Shown here: in pieces, positions 1 to 11,629 of the stretch
Layout of the letters: every line of letters starts with the position of its first letter
Numbering within the stretch: position 1 is the first letter of the stretch
From: Buddleja alternifolia
Lineage: Eukaryota; Streptophyta; Magnoliopsida; Lamiales; Scrophulariaceae
Assembly: GCA_019426215.1 (NCBI GenBank)
Contig: CM033391.1
Location: 12,760,708-12,824,707, forward strand
Direction of reading: 5' to 3'
DNA length: 64,000 nucleotides
The notes under the pieces: model-generated
What the model saw: the letters and a program-made list of their open reading frames with translations, nothing else
Told to the model about the DNA's origin: nothing
The model's database searches: none
Position numbers and translations under genes: made by a program

Positions 1-420
1 TTTCTTTTGTTCTTGGTCTCTCACAAGGCTTCTTTGGTGCTTGCGTGTTTGCAAGACATTTTTTTGGTGCCTATGTGTGCGCAAGGCTTTTTTAGTGCTT
101 GGTGTTTCAAAAGGCTTTTTTGGTTCTTGCTTGTTCATAGGGCTTCTGCTTGGTTTTTCACAGGGCTTTTCTTATTCTCCTAGGGCTTTTGCCTGCGAGC
201 CTTCCTACTAATAGGGCTTTTGCGTGGTTTTTCATAGGGCTTTTGTCTGATTTTTCATAGGACTTGCCTATGAGCCTTCCTACTAATAGGGCTTTTGCTT
301 GGTTTTTCACAAGGCTTCTGCGCTTATGCCTGGTTGTTCACAGAGATTTTGCCTAGTTTTCACAAGACTGTTGCCTATAAGCCTTTTTTTTAGGCTTCCG
401 TTTCTCCAAACACCTGTTTC
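1..420. repeat. Degenerate short tandem repeat, AGGGCTTTTGCTTGG-type units
   Basis: Variants of a unit of roughly 25-35 bases recur across the stretch, with cores such as AGGGCTTTTGC, TTGGTTTTTCACA and GAGCCTTCCTACTAATAG. The copies differ by indels, so this is an old array. It lies beyond the 3' side of the minus-strand gypsy element E, and gypsy elements of the Tat lineage often carry such arrays near their 3' end. Ownership by E is an inference because the E LTR was not found. Confidence 0.6.
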
Positions 421-479
421 GGTGCTCACCTTTCTTTCTAAAGGGATTGCTCATTTTCAATGTTAGCAGATTATTCAAA

Positions 480-1010
480 CGACATAATGAATAATTATCA
501 AAAAATAATATCATTTCCATGAATCACACGCATTAATATGGTGAACGAATAATATGAGTAAATTTTGATACTTAGCAGATTGCACGTATATCTTGACAAA
601 TAATTATTAAGAGATATCAACACTTATCTAATCACATAATGACTTAACAAGTAATTATCGAGAGACATCATCATTTTAGCAAGTCACATAAATGATTTAG
701 CAAGTAATTACTGAGAGATATAAGCACTTAGCAAATTGCATAAATGATTTAATCAGTAATTACGAATAGATATAAATGATTTTACTAGTAATTATCGAGA
801 AACATTAGCATTTTAGCAAGTCGTATAAATGATTTAGCAAGTAATTACTGAGAAATATAAGCACTTAACAAACTGCATAAATGATTTAACAAGTAATTAC
901 TGATAGATATTAGCACTTAGCGAACTGTATAAATGATTTAAGAAGTAATTACTGATAGATTTAAGTAGCAAAAATGATTTAACGAGCAATTATCGAGAAA
1001 TATCCGTATT
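480..1010. repeat. Tandem repeat with 52-bp period
   Basis: A unit starting AAATGATTTAGCAAGTAATT and running through an ACTGAGAGATATAAGCACTT-type stretch to AGCAAATTGCAT is repeated about nine times. Successive unit starts at about 637, 689-690 and 742 give a period of 52 bp. Copies vary at scattered positions (ATCGAGAGACATCATCATTT in some) and some units are truncated. There are no unique spacers, so it is a satellite-like array. It may belong to the 3' untranslated region of gypsy element E. Confidence 0.8.
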
Positions 1011-1226
1011 TAACACTATTACTTCAATTGTACAATAGGATAAATATGCATATACTGAAATAAATATATGTAGGTATGACGAAAGAAGGAAGTGGGACAA
1101 CTAACTCTTATTTTTTCCTTTCTTTTCTTGGTGTAGCATCTTCTCGAATTCTGAATGTTCTAGGGCCTCAACAGCTTACTACCCATTGGCTAGAGTGATC
1201 TACGGTTCCACAGCCTAACGAGCTCA

Positions 1227-3705
1227 TCACTTCCATATACTCTGATGACTGATGATGTAATGTTGTATGTCAATGACCTTGCTCATATTTTTGCGTGGGT
1301 CTTTGGTGTTAGCTTTTGTAGTTGACCAGTAGTCGCCTGTCCTAATGGCTTTAGCCATAATGGCAGTCTCCCTGGCATGGTTATCACATAATCCTTCGGG
1401 TGTTTCTCTTAGAATATGTTGTCCTTCTTCTTTCAAGAGATACCTCAAGTAAGGCTGTGTGAATGATCTTTTATATAACACTTTGTTCAGTATGACAAAT
1501 CTCATGGCTTCGTATGGTATCCTCAAAACTTTGAGCTTGTCGTCGGGTGATTTTCCATGTCGTGGGTAGGTCAGGATCGAGTTTATCCAATCGACAGCCT
1601 CCTCAACAACATTCAATCTCTCATGATAGGTGGTGTTAGGCATCAACTATGCGGTTATATGCCTTGTGTAATAGTCAGTGATAGCACTGGCCAGATGCGT
1701 CAATTAGTCAGCTTTACCATTCTTTGATTTGCGGTATTTGTTAGATCTTGAGACTCTCTTGTTGGCTCTTCAATTCTTGTATATTTTTCAAGTACTCAAT
1801 CATCCTAGTCTCTCTGGCCTTGTATTGTCCACCAACTTGGCAGGATACCAGTGTAGAGTTGGAAAAGGTTGCCAGGTGGCCTCGATCTTTAATGTCGTCT
1901 TTACTATGATGTTGAGAGCTTCATGTACCTATTCACTATTAGGTGCTTTAATATTCGAATTCTAAGGCACACTCCGGCTCGTCTCCTTCAGGCATAGTTT
2001 GCACAATTGCAACTCCACTTCATAAGAATGTTGTGAAGCCATCCACGTGAAATAACTATATCTTCTTCTCCTGCTGGTCGGGGGACACCTCTGATATGAA
2101 GTTGGCTAACGCTTATGCTTTTATAGTAGCTCTTGAGGAGTAAGAGATGTCAAAATTGCATAACCCCCTGCCCACTTGTTGTTCTCCCAAAGACTTCGGT
2201 GAGTCTTAAAATTTGCTTTAGCGGGTGATTTATGCGAACTCCTATAGTATGCGAGAGAAAACAAGATCATAGCTCTTTTGTCGCATTCGTTAGAGCAAAC
2301 ACTGCCTTCTTTATTTTGGCATGTCTTGATTTCGCTCCTGGTAAAATCCTGGCCTCTGATTTTCCCTATCTCCTCTTATAATGATGGACCTAACAGCGTG
2401 CTCCGAGGGTGATCAACTATAGATATATCAACTTTCCTTATAGTAGCTTAGACAACATGGGAGGCTAGTGGGGACTTCATTCACGTGAAATGGCCCGCTT
2501 TCCTAACAACTTTGAAGAAAGGTACGCCATTCAGTCAGTTAATCTTTATACTTCATTCCGATTGATAGGTGGTAACACTCTATGAATAGCTCAGGTTTTG
2601 AGGGGTTAAGCTTTATCTGATATCACCTCAGCACTTCAAACATCTATGCTGGGTCGCGTATGTGGTCTTGGGCTCTACAAATTTTTACCGGCATATCTAC
2701 GTATACCTTTATATTTCGTCCCAATTGATTTCCAAACATTTCATCCATCAACATTGTTGATATGTGGCTACACTCCTGAGGTCAGAAGGCATTAAGATAT
2801 AGCAATACGCTCTAAAGGAAGTTATGAAGCTAACTTTCTCTTGACCTTCGAGTGTGACGAGTATCTGATGGTATCGTTTTGAGGCATCCATCAAGTTTAA
2901 GAGCTTGAAGTTGGACAGTGAGTTCACCAGTTGACCTATCCTTGGTGGGGGATTACTGTCTTTCGGGCATGCCCTGCGGAGATCTCGGAAGTCTATGCAA
3001 ATCTTTCACTTATTTTTGCTTTTCGGAACAAGGACCGCATTAGCTATCCACTATTGGAAACGAATTTCTCTTATGTGCCCAGCTACGAAGAGCTTCTCTA
3101 CTTCTTCTTATATGATCTTACCCTTTTCGAGTCCAAAGTGTTGCTTTTTTTTTTTCTTAACAAATTTAGCTAACGGAAACATGTTGAGGTGTTAGATAGC
3201 TATCGGTGGGTCAATACTCACTAGGTCTTCAGTTGACATAGTGAATAGGTCCATGTTCTCTTGGAGCAGACGATTTAGGCGGGATAAGAGCCCGGGGTCT
3301 AGCTGTAACCCCACTTGAGCAATTTTATTAGGATAACCTAGCACAACCTCGGCAGTGAGCAATTCCTCCACCGACTTTACCTTAGGTAGTACTTGGGTCT
3401 CCCTTTTTTTTACTTCGCTAATTACCTTGGCTTCTTCTCTTTTTGGTGTTTGACCTTTCAAGTTGGTCGACGTCCTTATCCACCGTTCTTTCTTGTGTCT
3501 TCAAAGCTTCCACGTAACACTGTCGGGACATGTGTGGATCCCTATTTATCTATCTTACGGACTCCTTCGAATGGGAACTTCATTTTCATATAATAAGTTA
3601 CGATAATCGCTTGGAAAACATCCAAGGTAGGCGTTCCTAGTATAGCGTTGTATGCCGAGGGCTAATTCACCACTAAGGATTTGCCCATTCTGGTTTTTCC
3701 TTCAC
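1227..3705 (-). pseudogene. Gypsy E pol remnant: protease tail, RT, RNase H, integrase zinc domain
   Basis: Read on the minus strand from 3705 downward. First comes the end of the protease ([17 protein letters not shown], then KMKFPFEG), then the linker before RT (QLDPGLLSRLNRLLQENMDL at about 3250-3320), then decayed RT with KICIDFRDLRRACPKDS and LMDASKRYHQI (about 2830-3020). The RNase H end (KADxLTHLASAIT) lies near 1690, and an H2C2-type integrase N-domain (KVLYKRSFTQPYLR, ILRETPEG, GDYW) at 1227-1646. Several stops and frameshifts break the frame. The integrase core with its DDE residues is absent. At 3705 the sequence abuts the truncated F LTR, so the protease active site was deleted there. 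Confidence 0.8.
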
Positions 3706-4109
3706 GGTTTCTTGGAATAGCCTCCAACTTGTTCCACAAGTTAGTTGAGTTTAAATAGGACTCCTACAGTGGAACAAAACCCTAAGTGATAAGGTAACTA
3801 ATCTGATTACACAACACAAAAGGAAAAGAACTCTCTCCCCTCTCTCCTCTCTAGTTGTCCACTCTAGCAAGAAAATGAGGAGTTTCGGGATCTTTGGAAG
3901 GCTCGTTTCGCGTGAAGCTTTAGAGACAGGAGCCCTTGGAGGATTGTTGTTCTGTAGAATCAATAAACGAATCAAAAGGGTATGTTTATTTATTCTAAAT
4001 TTCGCGAAACCCATGAAAAAATCATCCGATCTATTTTTGTGATCTACCAATAGGAATCCTCGAATCTTCCGCTGTAATTCTCTAATTTTTCTGTACGGGA
4101 TCCCTAACA
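3706..4109 (+). repeat. F 5' LTR, 3' part only
   Basis: This stretch, from GGTTTCTTGGAATAGCCTCC to the terminal CCCTAACA, matches 11069-11470, the end of the 3' LTR. It includes the AATCAATAAACGAAT segment, a possible polyadenylation signal. The U3 part is gone, so this copy has no promoter region. Confidence 0.92.
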
Positions 4110-4110
4110 G

Positions 4111-4122
4111 TGGTATCAGAGC
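4111..4122 (+). other. F primer-binding site
   Basis: TGGTATCAGAGC follows the LTR terminus CTAACA after one base. It is complementary to the 3' end of initiator methionine tRNA, the usual primer of plant copia elements. Confidence 0.92.
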
Positions 4123-5888
4123 TGACTTAAACGGATCTGATGATTTTTGCGTTTAAGATTATGTTGGTTAAAATTGGATTTTTATAAAATTTGATTTTAT
4201 GTATTTAATATTTGATATTAAATCTGAAATTTTGAAAATATTGATCACCTTGAAATCTTCGCATGATTACATGTTTTTCGTCGTTGGCAACGACAAATCG
4301 GGGTGGCACCACCCCATTCATGTTATTAGAAAAACAAAAAAAAAAAAAGGGGAAAGAGAAGGGTGGCGGCAGCGACGGAACTAGGGCGGCACTAGGCGTG
4401 CTGGGCTTCGTGGCGCACTTCCGTGCGCCGTACAGGTGCTGGGCTAAGCCCAGCTGCTGGGCCCGGCCCAGTGTATTAATAAATATATATTTTTATATAT
4501 TTAAATATATATATAAATTAATAAATATTAGGGTTTGACCCTAATAGACAAATTCGACCCGTGATTTGTCAAAACCCTTTTTCCCTAAAAATGTTTTTCT
4601 TAAAATTAAATTGGATTTAACTAAGTTAAATTGGATTTGACTTTAATATTAAATTGGATTTAATGAAATCATAAATTAAATTGGATTTTTATTTATGATT
4701 AGCGACGACTAAATAAATAGGATTTATTTAAGGCTGATTATATTTTTCCAAAATAAATGAGGAATAGGTTTGACTTATTTCCTAAATAATAAATTGGATT
4801 TATTTTCCTTTAAAATTGAAATCAAAATTCATCTCTTCTAATTAAATTAGATTTAATCGGTTTTAGAATTTCTCTTTCGATTTTAAACTTAAAACCAACA
4901 TAAACTTAAATAGTTTACTTACATGCTTTGATGTATGTTATGGTGGATGCTTCCACGGACTTAGGGTTTTACCGCTTTGGTATTATCTGGGTTGTATTAG
5001 GCAATTGCCCCCCAGTTTGTACTTTTAATTATGGTAGTATAATGTATAGGGCGCTTTCTGAGTTGTGTAAAATAGAGGTAAGACTTTTTCTAGCTTGGAG
5101 CCCGAAGATCTATTAGAAATTAGATTGATAATAGACCCCTATCCCCCTGATTGATCTATTGGCTTAGATCAATCTAGAATGTCCATGGAAATGCATGTTG
5201 TTAGAATAACTAGGTTTTTCTATGCATGCATGATTATAATCCATATATGCACGTAATAAATTAATGTGCAAAGTGAGACCTTAAAAAATTCTCCCACTTT
5301 AAATACTAAGTAAGTTAGGGATATTGGATATCCTGGCTTTCCATCAAACTTGGAAAAGATCGGATTATGAGTTATGCATGGCATCGTCCCGACTAATGGG
5401 GGTTATGCATTAATTCATAATCCATATCTCTTCAAGTGCATTTGATGCCATCGGTCGAAGCAAATCTTATCCCATATCACCGTTACAAGTTGCAAGATAA
5501 GATTCAACTGTTAGATCGATAGGAGTTGATGGGAAAGTACTTAGATGGATCACCACCAATATTTCGTTAGAAGCTGAGGTTGAGTGATCCATGAGCCAAA
5601 GGCAGATTGAATCATCAGTAGGACCGGTTGACATGGCATGTCACTTCAAAAGTTCCAATGAGCCATACATCGTTATAGATTGCAACTCATTGAAATTTTT
5701 GAAGAACTCAATCACTCACTACGAAATCTTTCCAACGAGATTTCCGTTCATTGCAGTGGGAGTGCAATGGTTCGAAAAATGTAGTGGGAGCCAAGTCAAA
5801 AATCAAAGTCTTAATTTTTACTTGGGTACAACATAATTATCTAATTGAATCTTGGTTAATTTTCTGCAGTAATTTTATCTCTCTCAAA
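4123..5888 (+). other. F untranslated leader, no convincing gene
   Basis: About 1.77 kb separates the primer-binding site from the gag ATG. It is AT-rich, with repeated AAATTGGATTTA-type segments at about 4600-4870 and a GC-rich GGGCTAAGCCCAGCTGCTGG patch near 4440. Short ORFs here, such as 4928-5116 and 5591-5836, show no domain and have low-complexity composition. It probably holds packaging and dimerisation signals, which I cannot identify by eye. Confidence 0.6.
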
Positions 5889-6660
5889 ATGGTTAACCCA
5901 CTCAAAGTTTTGCTTGAAAAGAACGTTTTGAACGGCCAGAATTTCTCTGATTGGAACAGAGGTCTAAGGATAGTCCTCAAGGATGAAAATCTTGAGTACA
6001 TGCTGGAACTAGATCGACCACCGAGGCCTGGGGTCAACGAGGATGATTCAGTCAAACTAGCATACTCAGATTGGGTCTCTGATGCTCGTAAAGTAAGAGA
6101 TTATATGTTGAGCTCCATGTGTGACGAGTTACAACACACGCATGAAAACATGGATAGTCCCAAATCTATCATGCTGCACTTGGAGGAGATGTTCGGGGAA
6201 CACGGAAAGTTCGTCAGATACTATATATCCAAAGAGCTCTTCAACATAAAAATGAAAGAGAATGAGGATGTTAAAGATCATGTTTTGAAGATGATCTCCA
6301 TGCTAGACAGGATTAGGTCTCTGGGTTACTACGTGGACCTTCACCTACAGGTGGACCTCATTCTCCAATCGTTACCTAGATCCTTCTCGGATTTCATCAT
6401 CAATTTTGACATGGATGACTGAAGGATCACTCTCGACACTTATGAGCAAGCTGATGACTGCACAACAACGAATGAAAAAAAGTTGGGGTGCATTCAAGTT
6501 TCCTGTTATTTCAAGTAATATTGAACTAGCTGGCAAAATCAGAGAACCCAAAATCACAAAGACTCAGAAGTTTAAGAAAAAGGGTCCAAAGAAGACAGAC
6601 ACATGTCTTCATTGCCATGAGATGGGGCACTGGAAACATGACAGTCCCATGATGAATGCA
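5889..6660 (+). pseudogene. F gag (copia-type), frameshifted
   Basis: The ATG at 5889 opens a reading frame with a typical copia gag start (LLEKNVLNGQNFSDWNRGL) and continues through LQSLPRSFSDFI, the usual end of the UBN2-like domain. A stop at 6420-6422 ends this frame; the reading continues in another frame from about 6406, with a basic stretch and a zinc knuckle CLHCHEMGHWKHD at about 6604-6642. The last cysteine of the CX2CX4HX4C knuckle is replaced by aspartate. Gag would form the virus-like particle and bind element RNA. The frameshift near 6415 is a decay lesion. Confidence 0.85.
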
Positions 6661-8156
6661 GAAATTACTTCAGGTATAGAACTTAATGTTTTAGAAACAA
6701 ATTGTTCTGTTACCATATTTTCAACTTCTTGGATTCTAGACTCTGGGGCTAGTGCTCACATATGTGTTATGAACCAGGAGCTGGAAAGAAGTAAGAAGCT
6801 AGAGCATGGTGAAGTGATGATCAATATTGGCAGTGGTCATAGTGTAGCAGCCTCACACATTGGCACCACTTCCCTTAGTTTATCATCTGGACATTTATTA
6901 TATTTAGACAATTGCCTTGTTTTGCCCAACGGGCTTAAAAATATTATTTCAATTCCTTTTTTAGTTAGGAAAGGTTATTTATTTTCCTTTATGAACAATT
7001 CTTGTGACATTTATTTTAGAAATGAATATGTTGGCAATGCGTCTTTAATAAATGGTTCATATTATATTAATGTCGAAAATGATTGTAATGTTAACGCTGT
7101 AACAAGAAAACGCAGAATGTATGGTACAAACTTGAGACAGCTGTGGCACTTAAGACTAGGTCATGTCGGGGACCAAAGACTACACGAGTTAGAAAAGGAT
7201 AGAGTCATAGACTCATTGGGATCAGATCCCTATCCCACTTGTGAGTCTTGTATCCAAGGCAAAATGACCAAGTCCCCCTTCCCAGGGAATTTTGAAAGAG
7301 CTACAGAAGTCTTAGGTCTAGTTCATATTGATGTGTGCGGACCATTTGGAAATATGGCCCGCGTTGGTTTTCAGTACTTCAGTACATTTACCGATGACCA
7401 TTCTAGGTATGGCTACGTGTATTTAATGAAGTACAAGTCTGAATCATTGGAGAAATTTATTGAATTCAAGACTTTAGTCAAAAACCAAACAGGGCATCAT
7501 ATAAAGACACTTCGGTCTGACCGCGGTGGCGAATATATGAGTGCGGAATTTGACCAGTTCCTTAGAGAACATGGCATACTGTTACAGCTTACTCCTCCAG
7601 CAACTCCACAATTAAATGGAGTAGCAGAACGAAGGAATCGAACACTGTTGGCATGGTTCGATCCATGCTCAGCTACACAGATTTTCCCATTTCATTGTGG
7701 GGGCATGCGCTGCTTACAACAACTCATATTCTGAATAGATGTCCCTCCAAATCTGTTCCTAAAACACCGTATCAGATATGGCGTGGAAGGAAGCCTAATC
7801 TGAAACACATAAGAATATGGGGTTGCCCAGCTTACGTGAAAAAGACCAAGGCAGAGAAATTGGAGGCTAGGTCCATGAAAGGGCGATTCGTTGGATATCT
7901 CGAGGATTCCATGGGATACCTTTTCTACCTTGCCGATGATCAAAGAATCATTGTTGCCTTACAGACAATCTTTCTCGAAGAAGAATTCGTTCGAGAAGGA
8001 GGAGTTGGTAGAAGTATTGTTCTACAAGAGCAAAATGAATCCCCTGTGGAAGACACTGTTCAAGAGACCCAACCCGACCCAGAAATGACACAACCATCAG
8101 TGCGCAGGTCTACTAGAGTATCTCAACCGCCTGCGAGATATGGTTCTCTGCTATAA
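6661..8156 (+). pseudogene. F protease and integrase part of pol
   Basis: In frame with the second gag segment is the aspartic protease motif WILDSGASAHIC (about 6730-6765), then the GAG-pre-integrase region LWHLRLGHV...CESCIQGK with its HHCC zinc site (about 7140-7260). The integrase core follows, with catalytic residues in VHIDVCGP, LRSDRGGEY and NGVAERRNRT. A frameshift near 7650 moves the C-terminal integrase (HALLTTTHILNRCPSK, IWGCPAYVK) into a different frame, which ends in a TAA at 8154-8156. The catalytic D, D and E are all present, but the protein cannot be made as one chain. Confidence 0.88.
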
Positions 8157-8168
8157 GGAGAGCATAAT

Positions 8169-9719
8169 TTGCATGCAGTAGCAGAAGGAAACCATGGAGA
8201 CGATCCCTCTAGTTATGACCAGACAATGATGGATATGGATTCTGCGAAATGGCATGAAGCTATGAAAGTGGAAATGGATTCGATGTATTCGAACCAAGTC
8301 TGGGATCTAGTAGATTATCCCAAAGGTATTGTACCTATTGGATGCAAATGGATCTATAAGAGAAAGATAGGTCCGGATGGCAAGGTGGATACCTATAAGG
8401 CGAGGCTAGTGGCGAAAGGATGTAGTCAGAAGGAAGGCATTGACTATGAGGAAACTTTTTCACCAGTAGCTATGATCAAATCCATTAGAATTCTACTTTC
8501 AATAGCTACATACCTGGATTATGAAATCTGGCAAATGGATGTGAAAACCGCCTTCCTAAATGGATTCCTCGAGGAGGATATCTATATGGAGCAGCCCAAA
8601 GGTTTTATATCCAATACCGATTTTCATAAGGTCTGCAAGTTAAATAGGTCCATTTATGGACTGAAGCAAGCCTCTCGCAGTTGGAACCTTCGTTTTGATG
8701 AAGAAGTACGAAAGAATGGCTTTATCAAAAACAAGGATGAACCATGTGTCTATAAAAAGGTCAGTGGGAGCAAGATATCATTCCTGGTACTATACTTGGA
8801 CGACATTCTACTTATAGGGAATGATACAGATTTGTTAACTTCGGTTAAGACATGGCTTTCAAGCACATTCTCCATGAAAGACTTAGGAGAAGCTACCTAT
8901 GTCCTAGGAATTCGAATCTACAGGGATAGATCGAATAAGACAATAGGTCTCTCCCAAGCCCTCTACTTAGAAAAGGTCCTAAAGCGATTTGGGATGGAAA
9001 ATTCTAAAAGAGGTCTTTTGCCCATGAGACATGGAATTCATCTCTCCAAAAATATGAGTCCTCAAAGTGAGGAAGATCGAAGAGAAATGAGTACCATCCC
9101 CTATGCCTCGGCAGTGGGAAGTCTTATGTACGCGATGTTATGCACGAGACCAGATCTTGCATACGCTGTGAGCGTGGTAAGTAGGTTTCAAGCTAACCCA
9201 GGCAAAGAACACTGGATGGCCGTGAAATCAATCTTAAAGTACTTGAGAAGAACTAAAGATATGATCCTCACATATGGCAATGGAGAAATGAAAGTGGATG
9301 GTTATACTGATTCAGATTTCCAATCTGACATCGATGATCGAAAATCCACTTCTGGGTTCATATTCACTTTAAACGGTGGAGCAGTGTCTTAGAAAAGTTC
9401 CAAGCAAAGCACAACTGCCGATTCGACCACCGAAGCTGAATATGTGGCAGCCTCGGAGGCGGCCAAGGAGGCTGTTTGGATAAAGAAGTTCATTACTGAA
9501 CTTCAAGTTATTCCTAGCATGGAGCTTCTGTTGCCACTATGGTGTGACAACAACGGAGCCATCGCACAAGCAAAGGAACCAAGGTCTCACAACAAATCCA
9601 AACACATAGAGAGGAGATATCACATAATTCGAGAAATCGTTGGAAGAGGCGACATCGCCGTGCAGAAAATAGCCTCAGCGGATAACGTAGCTGACCCACT
9701 CACTAAGCCATTAGCGTAG
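8169..9719 (+). pseudogene. F reverse transcriptase and RNase H part of pol
   Basis: The frame starts just after the TAA at 8156. RT is well kept: VARLVAKG-type region (YKARLVAKGCSQKEGID), WQMDVKTAFLNG, SIYGLKQASRSW and the catalytic YLDDILLIG near 8795. RNase H includes DGYTDSDFQSD and RKSTSGFIF. A TAG at 9390-9392 replaces the tryptophan expected after GGAVS; the frame then continues (TTEAEYVAASEA, SKHIERRYH) to a stop at 9717-9719. A TGG-to-TAG change is a simple G-to-A transition. Clade assignment within copia is uncertain. Confidence 0.9.
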
Positions 9720-9783
9720 GCGGTGCTAGAGCAACATCTTGAGAAGATGGGTATAAGATACCAAAGCGATTGGCATTAAGTGC

Positions 9784-9794
9784 AAGTGGGAGAT
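9784..9794 (+). other. F polypurine tract
   Basis: AAGTGGGAGAT lies directly before the TGTTAG start of the 3' LTR. It is the expected primer for plus-strand DNA synthesis. Confidence 0.8.
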
Positions 9795-11470
9795 TGTTAG
9801 GTATATGCCCTAGATGCTAATGAGGACAAATAGTTAGATTAGGGTATCTTATTATGTTGTACAAACTATTGAAAAGAAATTAATAAAGGCATTTATATTT
9901 TGTTCATATAAATCTTTACGACATCTAAATAAGTATTGAACATATAGTCCATGTGAATAAAGGTTTGACTCTTTGCCCTTTATGAAATAAAGACATGGCA
10001 TGGGAAGAGTCTTACACCTTATCACTTAAAAGGGTTCGCAAGTCAAAGAATCTTGATTGGGCATTAAGATTCGACTTGTATGACACATGCTCTGTCGATG
10101 AGTGCCAGTCGAACACTATAGGGATAGTGGGAGCAAGTATCATAGATATGTCAATGGAATTGACATATTCGAACACGGCTCGTAGTAATCCAATCACATG
10201 GGTATTTACTCAGTGACTGTCAATGATTGGATTACTGATCATAATAGTATGCGTGAGCCTTAGACCTGAGGGTTCATGATCAATGTGCTTGTATTATTGG
10301 ATCTATTACCAGAGTAGTTAGGCCCATATCACCCATTGGTGGGGTCGACCTCGAAGTGCGATATCAATAAGACAAGTAGCAGTTGATCAGTGATCGCCAA
10401 GATGGGATTCACTGTCTCGATAGTAAACGAGAAAGTATCTTGTGCGATTATAGGCTAATGAAGTTTTAAGTCTGTGGCCAAAGCATAAACAACTAACTCA
10501 TGTGGGACATTGAGGGTAGTTTAGTAATTTCATTATGCTATAATCTAATGCACAGTATCAAGTTTAGTGAGTTTGACATTTTCCATGACTCTCACTTGAT
10601 CAGGATACGTCAGTGAAGGGCTTATACTCATACGGCATTTATGATCAAGAGGTTCGTAAAATGATTCATTCATTTCGTACTCAATTGGGTTACGATGTGA
10701 GTCCATGGGTCTGGCTAGGTGACACTCACATCCGTAGGTAATTCCTCCCTTTGCCAATTGAGATGAACCTAAAGAGTCGCGCTATAAGAAATGAGCGGGA
10801 TGTATCTTTTTGTGTAAATCTTTTAGAAAGAATTAAATGGACTGATTGATTTAATTAGATTAAATCAATTCATTAAATAATTAATTTAATTAGATTAGAT
10901 TAAATTATTTAATTAGTATATTAATTAATTGGAATTAATTAATAGTATATATATTATATTTAAATTAGATTTAAATTTAAATATATATACAGATGGGCTA
11001 GAAATTGCACAAGCAAATTAAAAGCCCACTCAGTCCAAAAGAAAGCCCTAAGGGGCGGCCACTCTAGGGTTTCTTGGAGTAGCCTCCAACTTGTTCCACA
11101 AGTTAGTTGAGTTTAAATAGGACTCCTACAGTGGAACAAAACCCTAAGTTATAAGGTAACTAATCTGATTACACAACACAAAAGGAAAAGAACTCTCTCC
11201 CCTCTCTCCTCTCTAGCCGTCCACTCTAGCAAGAAAATGAGGAGTTTCAGGATCTTTGGAAGGCTCGTTTCGCGTGAAGCTTTAGAGACAGGAGCCCTTG
11301 GAGGATTGCTGTTCTGCAGAATCAATAAACGAATTAAAAGGGTATGTTTATTTATTCTAAATTTCGCGGAACCCATGAAAAAATCATCAGATCTATTTTT
11401 GTGATCTACCAGTAGGAATCCTCGAATCTTCCGCTGCAATTCTCTATTTTTCTGTACGGGAATCCTAACA
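9795..11470 (+). repeat. F 3' LTR, full length (1676 bp)
   Basis: Starts TGTTAGGTATATGCCC behind the polypurine tract and ends CGGGAATCCTAACA. Its last 402 bp match the truncated 5' LTR. The window's last 132 bases begin with a related sequence (TGTTAGGTGTATGC), so the family has another member here. It contains AT-rich sequence at 10830-10990, where TTAATTAA-type repeats build up. Confidence 0.93.
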
Positions 11471-11629
11471 CTTGCCATGTCTTTTCATAGAAACACCTTG
11501 CTAGCGAAAGACTTCTCTTAAACATCCTGGTATTCTTCTTACGGTGCTGACATATGAGCTTTTGTAGGCGTCCGCTTTCAATCCATCGTCCTATCTTATT
11601 CAGCAGGTGTTGAAATTCATTAGTGTCAT
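11471..11629 (-). pseudogene. Gypsy E gag end (after the zinc knuckle)
   Basis: On the minus strand this reads DTNEFQHLLNKIGRWIESG and RLQKLICQH, the segment after the zinc knuckle in plant gypsy gags (compare the family pattern of a GH, then an acidic/polar run, then an E-I-x-x-L-I-x-x-G motif). The reading joins in frame with the HKHYGH end at 46423 once the X insert is removed. The last knuckle cysteine is replaced by phenylalanine. Its 3' side is cut by copia F. Confidence 0.78.

Larger units (their letters stand above)
3706..11470 (+). mobile_element. Ty1/copia retrotransposon F, 5'-truncated, inserted in gypsy E
   Basis: The element has the remnant of a 5' LTR, an iMet primer-binding site, a leader of about 1.8 kb, gag, protease, integrase, RT and RNase H in copia order, a polypurine tract and a full 1676-bp 3' LTR. 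It lies between two pieces of gypsy E, with E protease sequence on its left and E gag sequence on its right. The first roughly 1270 bp of the 5' LTR are missing, so no TSD is visible. By eye the 404 bp shared by the two LTRs differ at about a dozen sites plus small indels. Coding is broken by two frameshifts and two in-frame stops. Confidence 0.92.

Noticed and set aside
480..1010. Possible CRISPR-like array
   Set aside because: Units are contiguous without unique spacers, vary between copies, and the setting is a plant retrotransposon.
4928..5836. Small plus-strand ORFs in the F leader
   Set aside because: No domain, poor codon character, and they lie in the untranslated region between primer-binding site and gag.
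11149..11478. 109-residue minus-strand ORF, with a near-copy at 3751-4050
   Set aside because: The two ORFs lie in the two F LTRs on the antisense strand; their similarity comes from LTR identity, not from coding conservation.
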